44,242 nt of DNA from Verrucomicrobiota bacterium (GTDB lineage: Bacteria > Verrucomicrobiota > Verrucomicrobiia > Opitutales > Opitutaceae), in assembly GCA_016871595.1 (NCBI GenBank), contig VHCY01000011.1:1-44242 (forward strand). The letters are read 5' to 3'. This document shows, piece after piece, positions 1 to 6,834 of the stretch. The first letter of the stretch is position 1, and every line of letters starts with the position of its first letter. The notes below the pieces were generated by a model. It saw nothing but the letters and a program-made list of their open reading frames with translations. It ran no database searches and had not been told where the DNA came from. The position numbers and the translations under genes are program-made.

Positions 1-2
1 AG

Positions 3-224
3 GGCCGCGGGGCCGACCTGACGGTGCTCGCGCGCAAGGAACGCGTGGTGCGCCCGAACTTCGAGGCGCTCCACCTCGAGGCCGCCCAGCGCGACTACCT
101 CCTGCGCCTGCGCCTGGGCGCGGGCTATGACTTCAGCCGGATGGAGGCGGAACTGGCGGACGGCGTCCTCACGGTGCTCGTCCCGCGCCGGAGCCGCGCG
201 GCGGCATCCCGCCTCGCGGCGTGA
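3..224 (+). CDS. Hsp20/alpha-crystallin small heat-shock protein, C-terminal part
   Basis: The window opens inside this gene; its 5' end is missing. The reading frame is open from base 3 and ends at TGA 222-224, giving about 73 residues. The visible part matches the end of the alpha-crystallin domain of the Hsp20 family. A strand reading ADLTVLARKER is followed by a YLLRLRLG strand, then the typical ADGVLTVLVPRR ending, where the VLV stands in for the I/V-x-I/V motif that docks between dimers. Family members are ATP-independent holdases that keep unfolding proteins soluble. The short Ala/Arg tail after the motif fits the flexible C-terminal extension. The family call is fairly secure from the ending, but the N-terminal arm cannot be judged. 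Confidence 0.75.
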   Translation, partial: GRGADLTVLARKERVVRPNFEALHLEAAQRDYLLRLRLGAGYDFSRMEAELADGVLTVLVPRRSRAAASRLAA

Positions 225-238
225 GGCCAGCCTCCCGC

Positions 239-293
239 GGCATCCTTCGGTTCTCCTTCGCTTCTCCTTCGATTGTCCTTCGATTCTCCTTCG
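239..293. repeat. 11-bp tandem repeat, about five copies
   Basis: Five consecutive 11-base units end in the same core, TCCTTCG: 239-249, 250-260, 261-271, 272-282 and 283-293, with unit consensus ATTCTCCTTCG. The first copy is the most diverged. The array is followed directly by the 12-base palindrome CTTCGATCGAAG at 289-300. It lies just after the Hsp20 stop codon, and on the sense strand it is pyrimidine-rich. It could be a slipped-strand repeat in the 3' untranslated region; no function is evident. Confidence 0.7.
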
Positions 294-352
294 ATCGAAG
301 TTAGGGGCTCCCGCGACCGCCATCCGGGCCCCGGGGCGGGAATCCGGCCACC

Positions 353-381
353 AAAAAGCCGCACCCCGCGAAGGGTGCGGC
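353..381 (-). terminator. Intrinsic terminator of the MFS gene
   Basis: A perfect 9-bp stem pairs 358-366 with 373-381 around a 6-base loop. Read on the minus strand it is followed by five T (complement of AAAAA at 353-357). It lies 26 bases past the stop of the leftward MFS gene, which is the expected place and orientation. On the plus strand there is no T tract, so it should act only on leftward transcripts. Confidence 0.8.
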
Positions 382-406
382 CGGAAGGTCAGGACCGCGG
401 GGCGGC

Positions 407-1972
407 TCAGGTCTGCTCCTCGAGCTTCACCGGGCGGTAACCGCCGATGCCCTTGAAGTAGAACATCATCAGCAGGTAGATGGCGGCCATCGTGAGCGGG
501 ATGAACGAGTCCGCCTTCAGGGTGGCGCGGTCGCCCTTCTGGTTGGCGGCAACGATGGCCTTCTGCTCGGGGGTGCCCTTGTCGCCGGCCTTCTTGGCGG
601 CCTCGAGCTTGGAACCGTCAACGGCGGTCACGGGGTCGAGGAAGAGGAACTTGGAGGGGGCGGCGGCCTTGTTGGCCTCGTAGACCGCGGCGTTGGTGGA
701 CTTCAGGTTCTCGGCGGTGAACCGGTCCTTGGCGTAGCCGAGGCCGGGACCGCCGATGAGGCCGGCGGAGAGCATCCCGATGCCGCCCATAATGGACATC
801 GCGACGGCGCCGGAGCGGGGGAAGCGGTCACCGACGACCGCCAGCATCGTGGGCCAGAAGAACGTCTTGCCGACGGCGTAGAGGCCAAGGGCGACGAGCG
901 CGACGACGAAGGAGTTCATCCCGGAGGCCATCTGGAGGCCGACCACCGCGAGAACGGAGGACGTCAGCAGCAGGCCGATGGGGGACAGGCCGAGGCGGGT
1001 CTCGATCCAGTGGGCGCAGAAGCGCAGGCCGAACATAATGGCGGAGGTCCAGATGAAGAGGATCTTGCCCTGCGTCGGCGTGAAGAGGTTGCCGGTGATG
1101 GCCTCGATCCAGCCGTCCGTGCCGAGCTCGACCGCGCCGATCATCGCGTGGGTGACGAAGAGGACGAAGAGCAGGAAGGAGCCGAAGGAGAAGCGGGTGA
1201 GCAGGCCGACCACCACGACGAGGCCGCCGCCGGCGACCCAGCCGATGGTGGGGCTCTTGAAGACGCCACCGAGGAACAGGGCGAGCAGGTAGCAGGCGAC
1301 CGCGGCCCCGAGGATGCCGACGTCCTTGAACATATCCGCGTAGCTGGTGCCCTTGGCCGCGGCTTCCGACTTCGGGAAGGACTGGCCCATAAACATCACG
1401 GCGTAGGCGATGGTGGGGACGAGGTAGAAGGCCAGCTGGCCCTTCCAGCCGAAGCCCATCACGGTGCCGAGCACGTAGGAGGCGACGGCGCCCAACACCA
1501 TCCCGAGGGGCCAGGAGGCGTGGAGGATGTTGAGGAAGTGCGTGCGGTTCTGGGGATACACGGTCGCGACGAGCGGGTTGGCGACCGCCTCCAGCGTGCC
1601 GTTGGCGTAAGCGAAGATGAACATCCCCCAATACAGGAAGTCGTAGGCGTTCTGCGGGGTGCTCGCCATAAAGGTGACGACCGCGGAGAGCACGTGGCCG
1701 AGGAGCGCGAGGGCGACCAGCTTGCCGTAGCCCAACTTGTCCACGATCACGCCGCCGATGATGATGCCGAAGCAGAAGCCGGTGAAGCCGGCGCCGCCGA
1801 TGGCCCCGAGCTGCGTGGCGGTGAAGCCGTATTCGGAGGCCCAGGCGCCGAAGATGCCGCCGCGGAGGGCGAAGCCGACGCCGGCGGCAAGGATGGCCAT
1901 AAAGCCCGCCCACAACAGCCGGCTGGCGTTGGGCACGGTGCCTTCGTTAATGATCTGAGGAGTACTGGTCAT
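407..1972 (-). CDS. MFS transporter
   Basis: A 521-residue membrane protein with many hydrophobic helices and major-facilitator features. After the first helix comes an ATQLG stretch, then a Gly-rich second helix leading to the A-type loop [10 protein letters not shown] between helices 2 and 3. A hydrophilic segment around residues 440-490 interrupts the C-terminal helices. The frame stays open upstream to 2134, but ATG at 1972 (protein starting MTSTPQ) is preferred because the upstream residues are Pro/Arg-rich low-complexity sequence and the membrane region starts soon after this Met. The substrate cannot be read from the sequence. It has a long 5' leader holding strong inverted repeats (see 1973-2383) and a terminator of its own, so it is probably a single-gene unit. 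Confidence 0.8.
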   Translation of the reverse strand: MTSTPQIINEGTVPNASRLLWAGFMAILAAGVGFALRGGIFGAWASEYGFTATQLGAIGGAGFTGFCFGIIIGGVIVDKLGYGKLVALALLGHVLSAVVTFMASTPQNAYDFLYWGMFIFAYANGTLEAVANPLVATVYPQNRTHFLNILHASWPLGMVLGAVASYVLGTVMGFGWKGQLAFYLVPTIAYAVMFMGQSFPKSEAAAKGTSYADMFKDVGILGAAVACYLLALFLGGVFKSPTIGWVAGGGLVVVVGLLTRFSFGSFLLFVLFVTHAMIGAVELGTDGWIEAITGNLFTPTQGKILFIWTSAIMFGLRFCAHWIETRLGLSPIGLLLTSSVLAVVGLQMASGMNSFVVALVALGLYAVGKTFFWPTMLAVVGDRFPRSGAVAMSIMGGIGMLSAGLIGGPGLGYAKDRFTAENLKSTNAAVYEANKAAAPSKFLFLDPVTAVDGSKLEAAKKAGDKGTPEQKAIVAANQKGDRATLKADSFIPLTMAAIYLLMMFYFKGIGGYRPVKLEEQT

Positions 1973-2120
1973 AGTAGGGTGAGTACGATTGGGGGTGGGG
2001 GAAGCAGGAAGCCCGGGATCGGCCTCGGGGGAGGGACCGACAGACCTCGGCGGGGGTAGCCGCCGCGGACCGGGGTAGACGCGCGGAGGTTGAGTCGCGC
2101 CCCGGACCGGATCAAGGGCC

Positions 2121-2140
2121 AAGTGGGTCACCACCCACTT
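2121..2140. repeat. Perfect 8-bp inverted repeat upstream of the MFS gene
   Basis: AAGTGGGT at 2121-2128 is exactly complementary to ACCCACTT at 2133-2140, with a 4-base centre. The 20-base dyad is 148 bases upstream of the MFS start codon. Its size and symmetry suit a dimeric repressor operator; as RNA it would make an 8-bp hairpin. No T tract follows on either strand, so it is not an intrinsic terminator. Confidence 0.6.
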
Positions 2141-2193
2141 TCCAGCGGCGGCGCAAGCTGGGCATTCCGCCCTAGCCGGGACGATTCAGTTGA

Positions 2194-2291
2194 TCGGGTC
2201 GCCCCGAGGTGACCTGACGGCACCTTTCAGTGGCTCTCTCCCGTCGCCATACCCTCCGGGTATTCCTCGGTCTCTCGCCCCTGAAATGCGC
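2194..2291 (-). ncRNA. Candidate structured RNA, leftward, with tandem G-A mismatches
   Basis: Read on the minus strand, 2220-2291 folds into one long hairpin. From the outside in: GCGC pairs with GUGC (including a G-U), then an A/G mismatch, then UUUCAG with CUGAAA (2281-2286 with 2225-2230), a G/A mismatch, GGC with GCC, six consecutive opposed G/A pairs (2271-2276 against 2235-2240, GAGAGA on both sides), CCG with CGG, a small internal loop, and AUACCC with GGGUAU closed by GGA. Downstream, 2194-2207 forms a 5-bp stem capped by the GNRA tetraloop GCGA. An alternative 5-bp pairing of 2221-2225 with 2207-2211 would compete with the base of the long hairpin. Expression is not shown; the element is proposed only from base pairing. 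Confidence 0.42.
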
Positions 2292-2383
2292 TCGCCATCT
2301 CACCCCGCTGCTCCGCCTCCAATTGAATCGTGCCGGCTAGGTCGCACGCCCCGCGGCTCAGTCGCCCACGGCCGAAACCCGGC

Positions 2384-3253
2384 CTAGCGATCGGGCACCA
2401 GCCACGTCAGCCGGCCCTCGCCCCCGGGCGCCTGCGCGAGGCGGGGGACGAGGAGGTCCAACAGGGATTGGGCCACTTCGGCGAAGCCCCAAGGCGGGTT
2501 CAGCACCAGCAGCCCGCAGCCGCGGAGCTTGAGCCCGGCCGCTTCGCCCGCGACGGTAAGCTCGGCGGTGAGGCACGGCGGCGGCCCCACGGTGGAGACC
2601 GCGTGCAGGAACTCGTCCACCCGGGCGCGCTGGGTGAGCGGATACCAGGCGGCGAACACCCCGGGGGGAAAGCGGCGCAACCCCTCCCCCACCGCGGCCG
2701 CGAGCCACGCGAACTCCTCCGGGGCCTCGAACGGCGGGTCCAGCAGGATCAGGCCGCGACGCTCGGGCGGGGGCAGCAGCGCCCGCAGCAGCGCGTACCC
2801 GTCACCCTCCCGGACTTCCGTGCGCGGCCAGCCGGCGGCGAAGGCCCGCAGGGCGGCGCATTCCGCCGGGTGACGTTCCACCAGCACCAGGCGGTCCACC
2901 GGCCGCAACAGCGCCCGCAGCAGCCCCGGGGAACCCGGATAAAAGCGCGGCTCCGCGGCGAGGTTACCTTGCCCCCGGTCGAACTCCCGCACGAGGCCAA
3001 GGTAGTCCGCCAGCGGCTCCGTCCCCGCGGCATCCGCGGGGAGGCGGCCGAGGCCCTCCGGCCATTCCGGCCGGCGGGCGAGCGAATCACCCGCGGCGGC
3101 GGCGGCGAGGTCGTATCGTCCCCGGCCGGCGTGGGTGTCCAGCAGGAGGCAGCCCTTGTCCTTGCGCTGCAGGGCGCGCACCAGCGCGACGAGGAGGGCG
3201 TGCTTCACCACGTCGGCGAAGTTCCCCGCGTGAAACTGGTGGCGGTAGTTCAT
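2384..3253 (-). CDS. rlmJ: 23S rRNA (adenine-2030-N6)-methyltransferase RlmJ
   Basis: A 289-residue protein that begins with the family signature MNYRHQFHAGNFADVVKH, followed by a Rossmann-like S-adenosylmethionine fold: the LLLDTHAGRGRYDL strand and loop near residue 40, and the amino-methyltransferase catalytic motif ILLDPPFE (a DPPF tetrad) in the second half. RlmJ methylates one adenine of 23S rRNA (A2030 in E. coli numbering) before subunit assembly. Length is close to the usual 280. It follows the YhcH-family gene by 28 bases in the same direction, so it is probably cotranscribed. I see no clear terminator downstream. Confidence 0.92.
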   Translation of the reverse strand: MNYRHQFHAGNFADVVKHALLVALVRALQRKDKGCLLLDTHAGRGRYDLAAAAAGDSLARRPEWPEGLGRLPADAAGTEPLADYLGLVREFDRGQGNLAAEPRFYPGSPGLLRALLRPVDRLVLVERHPAECAALRAFAAGWPRTEVREGDGYALLRALLPPPERRGLILLDPPFEAPEEFAWLAAAVGEGLRRFPPGVFAAWYPLTQRARVDEFLHAVSTVGPPPCLTAELTVAGEAAGLKLRGCGLLVLNPPWGFAEVAQSLLDLLVPRLAQAPGGEGRLTWLVPDR

Positions 3254-3281
3254 CGCCCGGGACGGTGCCGGACCGGCGCCT

Positions 3282-3779
3282 TCAGGCGACGGGCACCTTC
3301 ACGACCGTCTTGCGGACCAGCACCGGGGCCTCGCCGGCACGCAACCCCGGCTGGTGGACATCCGCGGGAAAGTAGACCGCCACATCGCCGGGACCGAAGC
3401 GAGCGACCAGCGTCCCGGTGGCGGGCGGGTAGGCCTGGAAGTCGCGGTCTTCCTGGAAGGGTCCGGCCGGGGCGATCCGGGTGGCGTCGATGACCTCCAT
3501 CACCTCCTCGCCCTCGACCACCACCTGCACGTCGATGTGGCGGCGGTGGGACTCGAAGAACCCCTCGGCGCGGGGCTTGCTGAGGTAGGCCTGCTCCATC
3601 GCGAAGACCCCGCCGCCGAGCTCGAGGCGGGCGGAGGTGCCAGGCGCGAGCGCCGCGAGCCGGGCGCGGCCCGCGGAGCCCGGGGCGAGCAGGGCGTCCA
3701 CGTAGGCGAGGGCGGCGGCGAAACCCGGGGTGGCGGGCACCTGCGAGCGGACGGTGGCGAAGGAGCCGAGGATGGCCAT
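3282..3779 (-). CDS. YhcH/YjgK/YiaL (DUF386) family protein
   Basis: A 165-residue cupin-like protein. Family marks are the RRHIDVQVVVEGEE segment (residues about 80-93), the acidic cluster FQEDRDFQAYP, and the end region FPADVHQPG followed by VRKTVVKVPV. Known members are small metal-binding beta-barrel proteins linked to sialic acid or other sugar metabolism; the exact reaction is unsettled for most. ATG at 3779 (MAILGSF) is chosen over ATG 3791 because it aligns with the usual start. It sits 47 bases after the EIIA/diadenylate cyclase gene and 28 before rlmJ, with no sugar genes next to it, so context gives little help on the substrate. Confidence 0.82.
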   Translation of the reverse strand: MAILGSFATVRSQVPATPGFAAALAYVDALLAPGSAGRARLAALAPGTSARLELGGGVFAMEQAYLSKPRAEGFFESHRRHIDVQVVVEGEEVMEVIDATRIAPAGPFQEDRDFQAYPPATGTLVARFGPGDVAVYFPADVHQPGLRAGEAPVLVRKTVVKVPVA

Positions 3780-3826
3780 TCCCGAGGGCACCGGCCGGCG
3801 CCGGCGCTGGCAAGCCCGCAGGCGGC

Positions 3827-5173
3827 TCAGCGGCGTTTCTCCGTCAGCGGGAGCATCACCCCGCGGCGGAAGAGCGTGACCTGGCCGGTGCTCGAGGAGA
3901 CGACGATCGCGATGCAGTTGGCGGCCACGCTGACCGCCGCGGCCGCCGCGTGGCGCGCCCCCAGTCCGCTGGGCAGATCGTGGCCGGGATCGGTCGCCTG
4001 GATCAGCGAGCCGGCGGACTCCACCACCCCGTCGCCCCGGATCACGAACGCCCCGTCGATCGACGAGAACTCCTTCACCGTCTCGTCCATGAACGGGTTG
4101 AGGATGTTCCGGTCCTCCTCCTTGTAGCCGTAGAATGGATTCAGCACGAGGGGCTTCGACAGGCCGCCGACGCGCTCGCTGTCGCCCACCACGAAAAGAC
4201 AGCCGACGGGCCGGCCCTCACGGCCCTCCACCGCCAGCTCGGTCGCGACCGCGATCACGCGCTCCAGCACCTCCGGCTTCACGTCGGGCGGGAGGAGGTC
4301 GGCGGTCGAGCCGGTGAGCAGCGTCTGGAACTCGCGCTCGATATCGACGACCACGAGGGTGTCGAACTGGTTGCTGCCCGTGATCCCGCCGATGCAGCAG
4401 ATGCGGTCGCGGAACGTGACCACCCCGCGGGTGAGCGCGACCAGCATCGCGCTGCGCAGCTGGGCCAGCCGCTGCTTCGAGAAGGAGCGGACCTGGAGGG
4501 TCTCGTGGAACCGTTCCTCGCCCGGATCGCCCAATTCAAGGGCGGAGCGGGTGACGAGGATTGTCTTCAGCTTGGAGCGGAGCACGCCCGGTTGGAGCCC
4601 ACCGACGAACGTGTCCCCGAAGATCATAATCGCCCCGCAGCCGGCCCCGGTGGCGACGCGCTCGGCCTGGCGGAAGAGGAGGCGGTTGACGCGGTTCTGG
4701 CGGGCCTCGACGGCCCCTAGCCCCACGAAGCCGCCGACCAGCAGTTCGTGCAGCGTGTCGAGGTCGGAGGCGTTGACCAGGTTGTCCACCAGGTCCTTCT
4801 CCTTCACCTGCCGCGCGATCGCCGCGAGCACCTGCAGGTAGTCGCGGGCGGACTCGCCGGCCAGCAGCATCACGATCAGGTGCACGCGCTCGTCGCCGAG
4901 GGCGCCGTCGTGGCGGATGCCGACCCGGCTGCGGCCGATGGCGAGCACGTAGCGGCGGGGCATCCGGACGCGGACGTGGGGCAGGGCGACGCCGTTGCCC
5001 AGGTAGGTGGTCATCGTGCCCTCGCGCGCGAGGAGGCCGCGGAGCAGGGCCTCGGGCTTGAGGTCGGGGAACTTGCCCACGCAGGTGGCGAGCAGTTCCT
5101 CGAGGGCGCCCTCGAGGTCGAGGCTGCGCACATCGATGATGCGGCTCCGGGAGAGGATCTTCTCGAGGCGCAT
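3827..5173 (-). CDS. PTS EIIA-like domain fused to a diadenylate cyclase (DAC) domain
   Basis: A 448-residue protein in three parts. Residues 1-150 resemble the fructose/mannitol EIIA domain, with the phospho-acceptor context GNGVALPHVR (H66). Residues about 160-285 look like the pyruvate-kinase C-terminal alpha/beta fold (GAIMIFGDTF, then KTILVTRS), a partner also seen with archaeal DAC domains. Residues about 290-440 are a DAC (DisA_N) domain with the DGA motif at 373-375 and, where most cyclases have RHR, the triplet RHA at 407-409. DAC enzymes make c-di-AMP from two ATP. There is no membrane helix, unlike CdaA. A GTG at 5215 would overlap nuoA and add a Pro-rich leader; ATG 5173 puts the EIIA fold at the start. 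Activity is likely but unproven given the altered motif. Confidence 0.82.
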   Translation of the reverse strand: MRLEKILSRSRIIDVRSLDLEGALEELLATCVGKFPDLKPEALLRGLLAREGTMTTYLGNGVALPHVRVRMPRRYVLAIGRSRVGIRHDGALGDERVHLIVMLLAGESARDYLQVLAAIARQVKEKDLVDNLVNASDLDTLHELLVGGFVGLGAVEARQNRVNRLLFRQAERVATGAGCGAIMIFGDTFVGGLQPGVLRSKLKTILVTRSALELGDPGEERFHETLQVRSFSKQRLAQLRSAMLVALTRGVVTFRDRICCIGGITGSNQFDTLVVVDIEREFQTLLTGSTADLLPPDVKPEVLERVIAVATELAVEGREGRPVGCLFVVGDSERVGGLSKPLVLNPFYGYKEEDRNILNPFMDETVKEFSSIDGAFVIRGDGVVESAGSLIQATDPGHDLPSGLGARHAAAAAVSVAANCIAIVVSSSTGQVTLFRRGVMLPLTEKRR

Positions 5174-5202
5174 CGGGCGGGGCTGGGACGCGGGGCGGAC
5201 CG

Positions 5203-5577
5203 TCACTTCTCCCACTCCAGCGCGCCCTTGCGGACCTCATAGATGAGGCCGAGGACGAGCACGCCGAGGAAGAAGAGGAGCGGGCCGAGGATGGGGAGGT
5301 GGGCGGCCAGGAACTCGCGGTAGACGAAGGTCGCGGGGATGAGGATCACCACCTCGAGGTCGAAGAGCATGAAGAGCAGGGCAGTGAGGTAGAACTTCAC
5401 CGGGAACCGCGTGTGGGGCAGGCCGCCGCCGGCCACGCCGCACTCGTAGGCGGAGTCCTTGATCGCGTTCCTCTTGAAGCGTTGCCCGAGCAGGTGGCTC
5501 GCGCCGATCACCACGCCCGTGATGAGCGCGGCGAGACCGGCCTGCAGGAGGAAGGGCAGATAGGCGGCGGAGGACAT
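5203..5577 (-). CDS. nuoA: NADH-quinone oxidoreductase subunit A
   Basis: A 124-residue, three-helix membrane protein of the NuoA/NDUFA3-type family, a membrane-arm subunit of respiratory complex I. The conserved loop AYECGV after the first helix is present, followed by RFPVKFYLTALLFMLFDLE, including the FD-LE acidic motif of helix 2. Length matches the family. What is odd is the context: none of nuoB to nuoN is adjacent. The gene lies between the DUF362-like gene (53 bases upstream) and the EIIA/DAC gene (29 bases from its stop to the next start). It may be a detached subunit or an extra copy. Confidence 0.93.
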   Translation of the reverse strand: MSSAAYLPFLLQAGLAALITGVVIGASHLLGQRFKRNAIKDSAYECGVAGGGLPHTRFPVKFYLTALLFMLFDLEVVILIPATFVYREFLAAHLPILGPLLFFLGVLVLGLIYEVRKGALEWEK

Positions 5578-5630
5578 CAGAGCGGGGAGAATTGGGCGTG
5601 GCGCGCGGGTGGCCGCAAGCGGGAAGTGGG

Positions 5631-6659
5631 TCAGTCCAGCCGGAGCATCCGGACCTGGGCCGTCTTGGTGGAGCCGACCCCGAGCGTCTCGGCGAACTCG
5701 AGCGTGCGGATCTCCTCGTCCACCGGCTCGAAGCCCTGCTTCTTGCGGTGGCCGTTGATGCGGTCGCGCACCAGCGAATCGAGCATCACGGGATCGTTGC
5801 TGAGCCAGAGGAGCGGCTCGGAGACGGTGTAGAGGGAATTGAAGAAGGGGCCGCCCACGAACTGGTAATACTGGAGGCTGGCGAGGGTGAAGGCCCAGGT
5901 CTGGCGCAGTTCGGGGATGGCGCTCATCTCAGCGACGGCGGCGGGGGCGTTCGCGGGCGAGCGGAAGAAGCGGGCCGTGTTGGAGGCGTTCCAGAGGGTC
6001 GCGTTGACCAGCGCGCCGTTGATGCCGAGCGTCGGGTGGTCGGTGTAGACGGGCAGATTGATCCAAAAATCCGCCTCGAGGAACAAGGGTGTGGCGAGGA
6101 AGCTCTTGCGGTCCTGGTCCTTGGTCGTGTCCGGCGAGACGCCCTTGGTCTGCTCCTGGGCGAAGATCGGGTCGAAGCGCTGCGGCAGCGGCGAGTCGTA
6201 GAACCAGACCGGGTCGTAGAAGCGGCCGGACTCGAGGACGTAGACGGGGTTGCCGGAGAAGGGCGTGCGGCCGGAGACGAGCGAGGGCAGGTAGCCGGTC
6301 ATCCGGAGGCGGAGGGCGTTGAGGCCGACGAGGAAGATGTCCCCGTTGTCGAAGCCGCGGCGGCGCAGGGCGGAGATGACGGCCTTGACGAGCGGGAGCG
6401 GGGTGGCGAGGCCGGGGCCGGAGTCGGCGTAGATCTTGATCCCGGCCTTGCGTTTGGCGCCCGGGGCGAGGCGGCGGCCGCTGGCCTGCTCGTGGGCGGC
6501 GATCAGGCGCTCGACCTGGGTCTCGTAGGTGGCCTCGTCGAAGCGGGCGAGGGGGGCCTCCCACACCGGCTCGGCGGCGCGGGCGGGCGGGGTCGGGGCG
6601 GCGGCGCGGGCCGCCAGCGCACAGGCGAGGCCGAGCAGGGGGGCGAGCGGAAGACGCAT
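5631..6659 (-). CDS. Exported DUF362-like protein
   Basis: A 342-residue protein starting at ATG 6659 with a Sec-type signal (MRLPLAPLLGLACALAARA). The mature part resembles DUF362 proteins. It has a region built like the DUF362 core, WINLPVYTDHPTLGINGALVN (residues about 205-225), close to the family's 'NLP..K.H...G..G..KN' pattern. Many DUF362 proteins carry ferredoxin cysteines; here the only cysteine is in the signal peptide, so no Fe-S cluster can be bound. Function is unknown. The call rests on a weak motif match. It is the first gene of the leftward block and lies 53 bases upstream of nuoA. Confidence 0.6.
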   Translation of the reverse strand: MRLPLAPLLGLACALAARAAAPTPPARAAEPVWEAPLARFDEATYETQVERLIAAHEQASGRRLAPGAKRKAGIKIYADSGPGLATPLPLVKAVISALRRRGFDNGDIFLVGLNALRLRMTGYLPSLVSGRTPFSGNPVYVLESGRFYDPVWFYDSPLPQRFDPIFAQEQTKGVSPDTTKDQDRKSFLATPLFLEADFWINLPVYTDHPTLGINGALVNATLWNASNTARFFRSPANAPAAVAEMSAIPELRQTWAFTLASLQYYQFVGGPFFNSLYTVSEPLLWLSNDPVMLDSLVRDRINGHRKKQGFEPVDEEIRTLEFAETLGVGSTKTAQVRMLRLD

Positions 6660-6732
6660 AAGGGAGGGACGGCCGGCGGGACGGGAAAAGGGGCCGCGAC
6701 GACGCCGGAGGGCGGCGCACGGGGCGCGGAAC

Positions 6733-6738
6733 TTGACA
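6733..6738 (+). promoter_or_regulatory. Possible -35 box ahead of dnaG
   Basis: A perfect TTGACA occurs 97 bases upstream of the dnaG start, inside the divergent intergenic region 6660-6834. No good -10 hexamer is found 16-18 bases later; the nearest AT-rich stretch (GCATTCTTCTTC) is too far. It is listed as a weak candidate only. Confidence 0.25.
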
Positions 6739-6813
6739 GCGGGGGGACCGCGTTGAAAGTGCATTCTTCTTCGGATCGACGGGGCCCGCGCAGGTTGGGG
6801 AACCGCCCGGAAC

Positions 6814-6826
6814 GGGGAAGTTCCCC
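6814..6826. repeat. Inverted repeat just upstream of dnaG
   Basis: GGGGAA at 6814-6819 and TTCCCC at 6821-6826 form a dyad with a single central base, ending 8 bases before the dnaG start codon. The one-base centre rules out a simple RNA hairpin with all pairs formed, so if functional it would be a protein-binding site. No regulator is suggested by the sequence. Confidence 0.4.
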
Positions 6827-6834
6827 TCCACCCC

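Larger units (their letters stand above)
1973..2383. other. 411-base intergenic region with several perfect stem-loops
   Basis: No convincing gene lies between the MFS start and the rlmJ stop; the short reading frames here are Pro/Arg/Ser-rich. Read on the minus strand, the direction of both flanking genes, it holds a series of hairpins: 2220-2291 (long, G-A mismatch rich), 2194-2207 (5-bp stem with a GCGA tetraloop), 2160-2172 (GGGC/GCCC) and 2121-2140 (8-bp stem). I see no good sigma-70 promoter, no T-tract terminator and no match to a riboswitch class I can recognise. It is probably the regulated leader of the MFS gene or a separate small RNA. Confidence 0.6.

Noticed and set aside
2194-2291. 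Assignment of the folded element to a known riboswitch, 6S RNA or SRP RNA
   Set aside because: I compared it by eye with conserved cores of glycine, SAM, cobalamin, TPP, fluoride and ZTP riboswitches and SRP domain IV; none of the key sequences is present.
2190-2387. A 65-residue plus-strand open frame in the intergenic region
   Set aside because: Pro/Ser/Arg-rich, no ribosome site or similarity, and it runs across the hairpins of the folded element and into rlmJ.
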